Part shown: positions 61,654 to 64,000 of the stretch, piece after piece
How the letters are laid out: each line of letters opens with the position of its first letter
Numbering within the stretch: the first letter of the stretch is position 1
Origin: Peribacillus muralis
Lineage (GTDB): Bacteria; Bacillota; Bacilli; Bacillales; DSM-1321
Reading direction: 5' to 3'
DNA: 64,000 nt
NCBI RefSeq assembly: GCF_001439925.1
Contig: NZ_LMBV01000004.1
Coordinates: 275,446 to 339,445 of the forward strand
Program-made: the position numbers and the translations under genes
Notes under the pieces: generated by a model
Told to the model about the DNA's origin: nothing
The model's input: the letters and a program-made list of their open reading frames with translations, nothing else
Database searches by the model: none

Positions 61654-62541
61654 ATGGAAAAATTATTAGGAACTGAAACAGTAAAAAGAGGAATGGCACA
61701 AATGCAAAAGGGTGGCGTCATTATGGATGTCATCAATGCGGAACAAGCAAAAATCGCTGAAGCAACTGGTGCAGTTGCGGTTATGGCTTTGGAAAGGGTC
61801 CCTTCGGATATACGTGCTGCTGGTGGAGTAGCAAGAATGGCGGATCCGAGAATCGTTGAGGAAGTTATGAATGCCGTTTCCATCCCTGTCATGGCTAAGG
61901 CTAGAATTGGACATATTGTTGAATCGCGGATTTTGGAATCAATGGGTGTGGATTATATTGATGAAAGCGAAGTGCTTACTCCTGCCGATGAGGAATACCA
62001 CATTTTAAAAAGTGATTTCACCGTGCCTTTCGTTTGCGGCTGCCGTGATTTAGGAGAAGCTGCCCGTCGGATTGGTGAAGGAGCATCAATGCTACGTACA
62101 AAAGGAGAGCCAGGTACTGGAAATATCGTGGAAGCCGTGCGTCATATGAGAAAAGTCCAGTCCCAAATCCGCAAGGTGAGCATAATGAGTGATGACGAAT
62201 TAATGACGGAAGCAAAAAATATAGGGGCACCGTTTGAAATTTTAAGAGAAATCAAACGGACAGGTAAATTGCCTGTAGTCAACTTTGCAGCCGGCGGAAT
62301 CGCCACACCAGCAGATGCTGCATTGATGATGGAATTAGGAGCAGATGGCGTATTTGTAGGTTCTGGTATTTTTAAATCGGATAATCCAGAAAAATTCGCA
62401 TCAGCAATCGTTCAAGCTACTACATATTTCACTGATTATGAGTTGATCGGCCGCTTGTCAAAAGAATTAGGCAGCGCAATGAAAGGGATTGACATTTCTA
62501 AACTGGCTCCAGCAGAACGTATGCAGGAACGTGGTTGGTAA
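61654..62541 (+). CDS. pdxS: PLP synthase lyase subunit PdxS
   Basis: The 295-residue TIM-barrel subunit makes pyridoxal 5'-phosphate from ribose 5-phosphate, glyceraldehyde 3-phosphate and ammonia in the DXP-independent pathway. Typical blocks are [31 protein letters not shown] (catalytic lysine), [19 protein letters not shown] (second lysine) and [23 protein letters not shown] 61654 has AGGAGG eight bases upstream. The stop is one base before the pdxT start. Confidence 0.96.
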   Translation: MEKLLGTETVKRGMAQMQKGGVIMDVINAEQAKIAEATGAVAVMALERVPSDIRAAGGVARMADPRIVEEVMNAVSIPVMAKARIGHIVESRILESMGVDYIDESEVLTPADEEYHILKSDFTVPFVCGCRDLGEAARRIGEGASMLRTKGEPGTGNIVEAVRHMRKVQSQIRKVSIMSDDELMTEAKNIGAPFEILREIKRTGKLPVVNFAAGGIATPADAALMMELGADGVFVGSGIFKSDNPEKFASAIVQATTYFTDYELIGRLSKELGSAMKGIDISKLAPAERMQERGW

Positions 62542-62542
62542 G

Positions 62543-63142
62543 ATGATAACGATCGGTGTTTTAGGATTACAGGGAGCAGTTGAAGAACATGTGAACCAAA
62601 TCGATTCAGCCGGTGTGCAAGCAATTATCGTAAAAAAACCGTCACAGTTAAACGAGATTGATGGCTTGATCATACCTGGCGGGGAAAGCACGACGATGAG
62701 AAAGCTTATGGATCGCTACGGCTTTATGGAGCCAATCAAAACTTTCTTCGAACAAAAGAAACCGATCTTCGGTACATGTGCGGGAATGGTATTGGCCGCC
62801 AATAAGTTATCTGGTGATGAAAAGGCTTATCTTGAATTAATGGATATTTCCGTAAAAAGAAATGGGTTTGGACGTCAACGTGATAGTTTCGAGGCGGACC
62901 TTTCAATCAAAGGAATGGAAGAAACATTCAAAGCCGTTTTCATCCGGGCGCCATATGCTGATGGAGTTGGGGTAGATGTGGAAATTTTGGCTGAATATGA
63001 CAATAAAGTAGTCGCTGCAAAACAGGAACATGTTCTAGTCAGTGCTTTTCATCCGGAATTAACGGGTGATGATCGTTTTATGAAGATTTTTATCGATATG
63101 GTAAAAGCATCCTTGAAAGAGGCGGATTTGAAAATTTGTTAA
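62543..63142 (+). CDS. pdxT: PLP synthase glutaminase subunit PdxT
   Basis: The 199-residue class I glutamine amidotransferase subunit supplies ammonia to PdxS. It has GVLGLQGAVEEHV, LIIPGGESTTMRKLMDRYG, the nucleophile in FGTCAGMVL and the His-Glu pair in SAFHPELTGD. The ATG lies one base after the pdxS stop, so the two are translationally coupled. A longer upstream frame overlaps pdxS and is not used. Confidence 0.95.
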   Translation: MITIGVLGLQGAVEEHVNQIDSAGVQAIIVKKPSQLNEIDGLIIPGGESTTMRKLMDRYGFMEPIKTFFEQKKPIFGTCAGMVLAANKLSGDEKAYLELMDISVKRNGFGRQRDSFEADLSIKGMEETFKAVFIRAPYADGVGVDVEILAEYDNKVVAAKQEHVLVSAFHPELTGDDRFMKIFIDMVKASLKEADLKIC

Positions 63143-63170
63143 AGAGCAGCTGCCAATAAGCGAGTTCAGA

Positions 63171-63212
63171 ATATAGACAAACTCATTTTCATCGAGTTTG
63201 TCTATATTTTTT
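63171..63212 (+). terminator. Terminator of pdxST (GACAAACTC hairpin family)
   Basis: ATATAGACAAACTC (63171-63184) and GAGTTTGTCTATAT (63194-63207) form a perfect 14-bp stem followed by T residues. Confidence 0.92.
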
Positions 63213-63288
63213 TGAGTCTTTCAATATTCTAATTACTGCTTGCATGGCCATTGCCCTCATTTTAGGAGAGCTAGCAGCTTAAATTGGT

Positions 63289-63313
63289 GATTTCCACTGC
63301 AGGCGCTAGCTTA
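63289..63313. repeat. Fragment of the dispersed GC-rich repeat
   Basis: TGATTTCCACTGCAGGCGCT matches the start of copies 1 and 2 (CACTGCAGGCGCT), then similarity is lost. Confidence 0.5.
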
Positions 63314-63771
63314 TGAATTGGCAACACTAAGTTAGGCAATGATTAATAGGTCTAGTAAACTAACGAACACATACAAGATCCAGTTATTACGCGGAAGTGA
63401 ATATTGAAGCGCTCTTTGAGTATGAATTGCTGCCATAAGATAATGCGGAGGCAGAAAATCTTTAAAAATTAGTAAGACAGAGTTGTTGAAAAAGCGCCAT
63501 TGCGAATCGTGGAAGATGGGGTATGTGAGTCCAAAAGAAAACAAGCATTTACACCTTATGGGTCTAGTTTAATGTTGACATTTCAATTTTCGAGCGGCAG
63601 TCCCGCATGTTCCGTTACTTTCGTTTTCATTGCTAAAAATATGGTAAGTAACGACAGCAGCTGGAGCTTTGTTGTTGACTTGAATTTTTCAGACTATTAA
63701 GATAAGTTTGTGGCAAAAGGTGCATGAAGGGTAGGGCGAATTCGAAATTATAAGAATCGGAGGACATGTAC

Positions 63772-64000
63772 ATGAAAGATATTGTTATATTATCAGGAAG
63801 TCCAGCGATCCCATCAAGGACGGACATTTCACTTAAACATATTCAAGTATTGGTAGAGAAAGAGGGGTTTAGCACAGCTTATTATTCAATAACGGATTTT
63901 TCAGCAGATGATTTATTCCAAGGCCGATATAATAGTGGAGAAATTTCAAAGCTAGCAGAAAACATTTCAAAAGCCAGGGGAATCATCATCGGATCACCTG
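63772..64000 (+). CDS. NADPH-dependent FMN reductase, partial
   Basis: Only the first 76 codons are in the window. The sequence KDIVILSGSPAIPSRTDISL is the flavin-phosphate loop of the SsuE/MsuE-type flavodoxin-like reductases, and ARGIIIGSP is the following strand. Such enzymes supply reduced FMN to two-component monooxygenases such as alkanesulfonate monooxygenase. CGGAGG lies eight bases before ATG 63772; an ATG two codons upstream is an alternative. No SAM riboswitch is seen upstream. Confidence 0.82.
   Translation, partial: MKDIVILSGSPAIPSRTDISLKHIQVLVEKEGFSTAYYSITDFSADDLFQGRYNSGEISKLAENISKARGIIIGSP

Larger units (their letters stand above)
63143..63771. other. Intergenic region with repeat fragment and no clear gene
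   Basis: A terminator lies at 63171, a fragment of the dispersed repeat near 63290, and GGAGG before the last gene at 63759. Two frames (minus 63332-63544, ending in a hydrophobic WILYVFVSLLDLLIIA; plus 63500-63700) lack ribosome sites and family resemblance, so I do not call them genes. The minus frame could be a decayed membrane-protein end. Confidence 0.45.

Noticed and set aside
1..64000. tRNA, rRNA, T-box, SAM or purine riboswitches
   Set aside because: I looked for CCA-ended cloverleaf stems, T-box (AGGGTGG...CCGCG) and S-box words upstream of ilvE, guaD, pdxS and the FMN reductase gene and saw none.

Overview
The window reads as a chromosomal segment of a low-GC, spore-forming Bacillaceae bacterium. 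The evidence is strong AGGAGG-type ribosome sites, TTG and GTG starts, an alpha/beta-type spore protein gene, Bacillus-type operons (glnQ-glnH-glnM-glnP, pdxR/pdxST, a yueI/yueF pair) and a GC-rich dispersed intergenic repeat of the kind seen in Peribacillus and Priestia genomes. Peribacillus (Bacillus simplex group) is my best guess and is an inference. I see no rRNA, tRNA, CRISPR array, prophage or intact insertion sequence.

Layout. 1-4.1 kb: a repeat copy, a DEDD exonuclease, a LysM-CAP protein, an FAD oxidoreductase and a GNAT acetyltransferase. 4.4-16.3 kb: the accessory part of the window, a WapA/Rhs polymorphic toxin locus. A secreted YD-repeat protein of about 2,797 codons carries an in-frame TAA at codon 263 and ends in a Hint domain plus an Ntox24-like toxin tip. 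An Imm53-type immunity gene follows. After a terminator comes a displaced cassette: a near-identical half Hint domain fused to a different toxin tip, with an Imm26-type immunity gene. Next are a DUF2750 gene and about 1.2 kb of decayed coding fragments. 16.3-22.0 kb: an oligopeptide ABC operon (oppABCDF). 22.3-32.0 kb: an enoyl-CoA hydratase-like gene, a cold-shock gene, a D-2-hydroxyacid dehydrogenase, a GNAT gene, mmsA plus an omega-aminotransferase (probably beta-alanine-type catabolism), a Nudix hydrolase, an endonuclease I-type nuclease without a signal peptide, pgl and guaD.

32.5-36.3 kb: an unknown gene and the glutamine/polar amino-acid ABC operon. 36.3-39.8 kb: repeat-rich DNA and several small unknown genes, three of them under 45 codons. 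One of these is stop-start coupled to a nucleoside deoxyribosyltransferase-like gene. An L,D-transpeptidase follows. 40.0-49.8 kb: yueI, an AI-2E family permease, ilvE with a possible CodY site and leader peptide, an APH-like kinase, a LuxR regulator, an R2-like ligand-binding oxidase, an iron alcohol dehydrogenase, a spore protein, a YqcI/YcgG family heme protein and an azoreductase. 49.9-56.6 kb: pepF, a UPF1-like SF1 helicase and two tandem luciferase-like monooxygenases. 56.7-64.0 kb: a pabB-pabC fusion, dsdA, a 21-bp tandem repeat, divergent pdxR and pdxST, a repeat fragment, and an FMN reductase gene cut by the window end.

Most of the window is housekeeping and transport, arranged as small operons closed by strong hairpin terminators. 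The wapA region and the 36.3-38.9 kb small-gene cluster hold nearly everything unusual.
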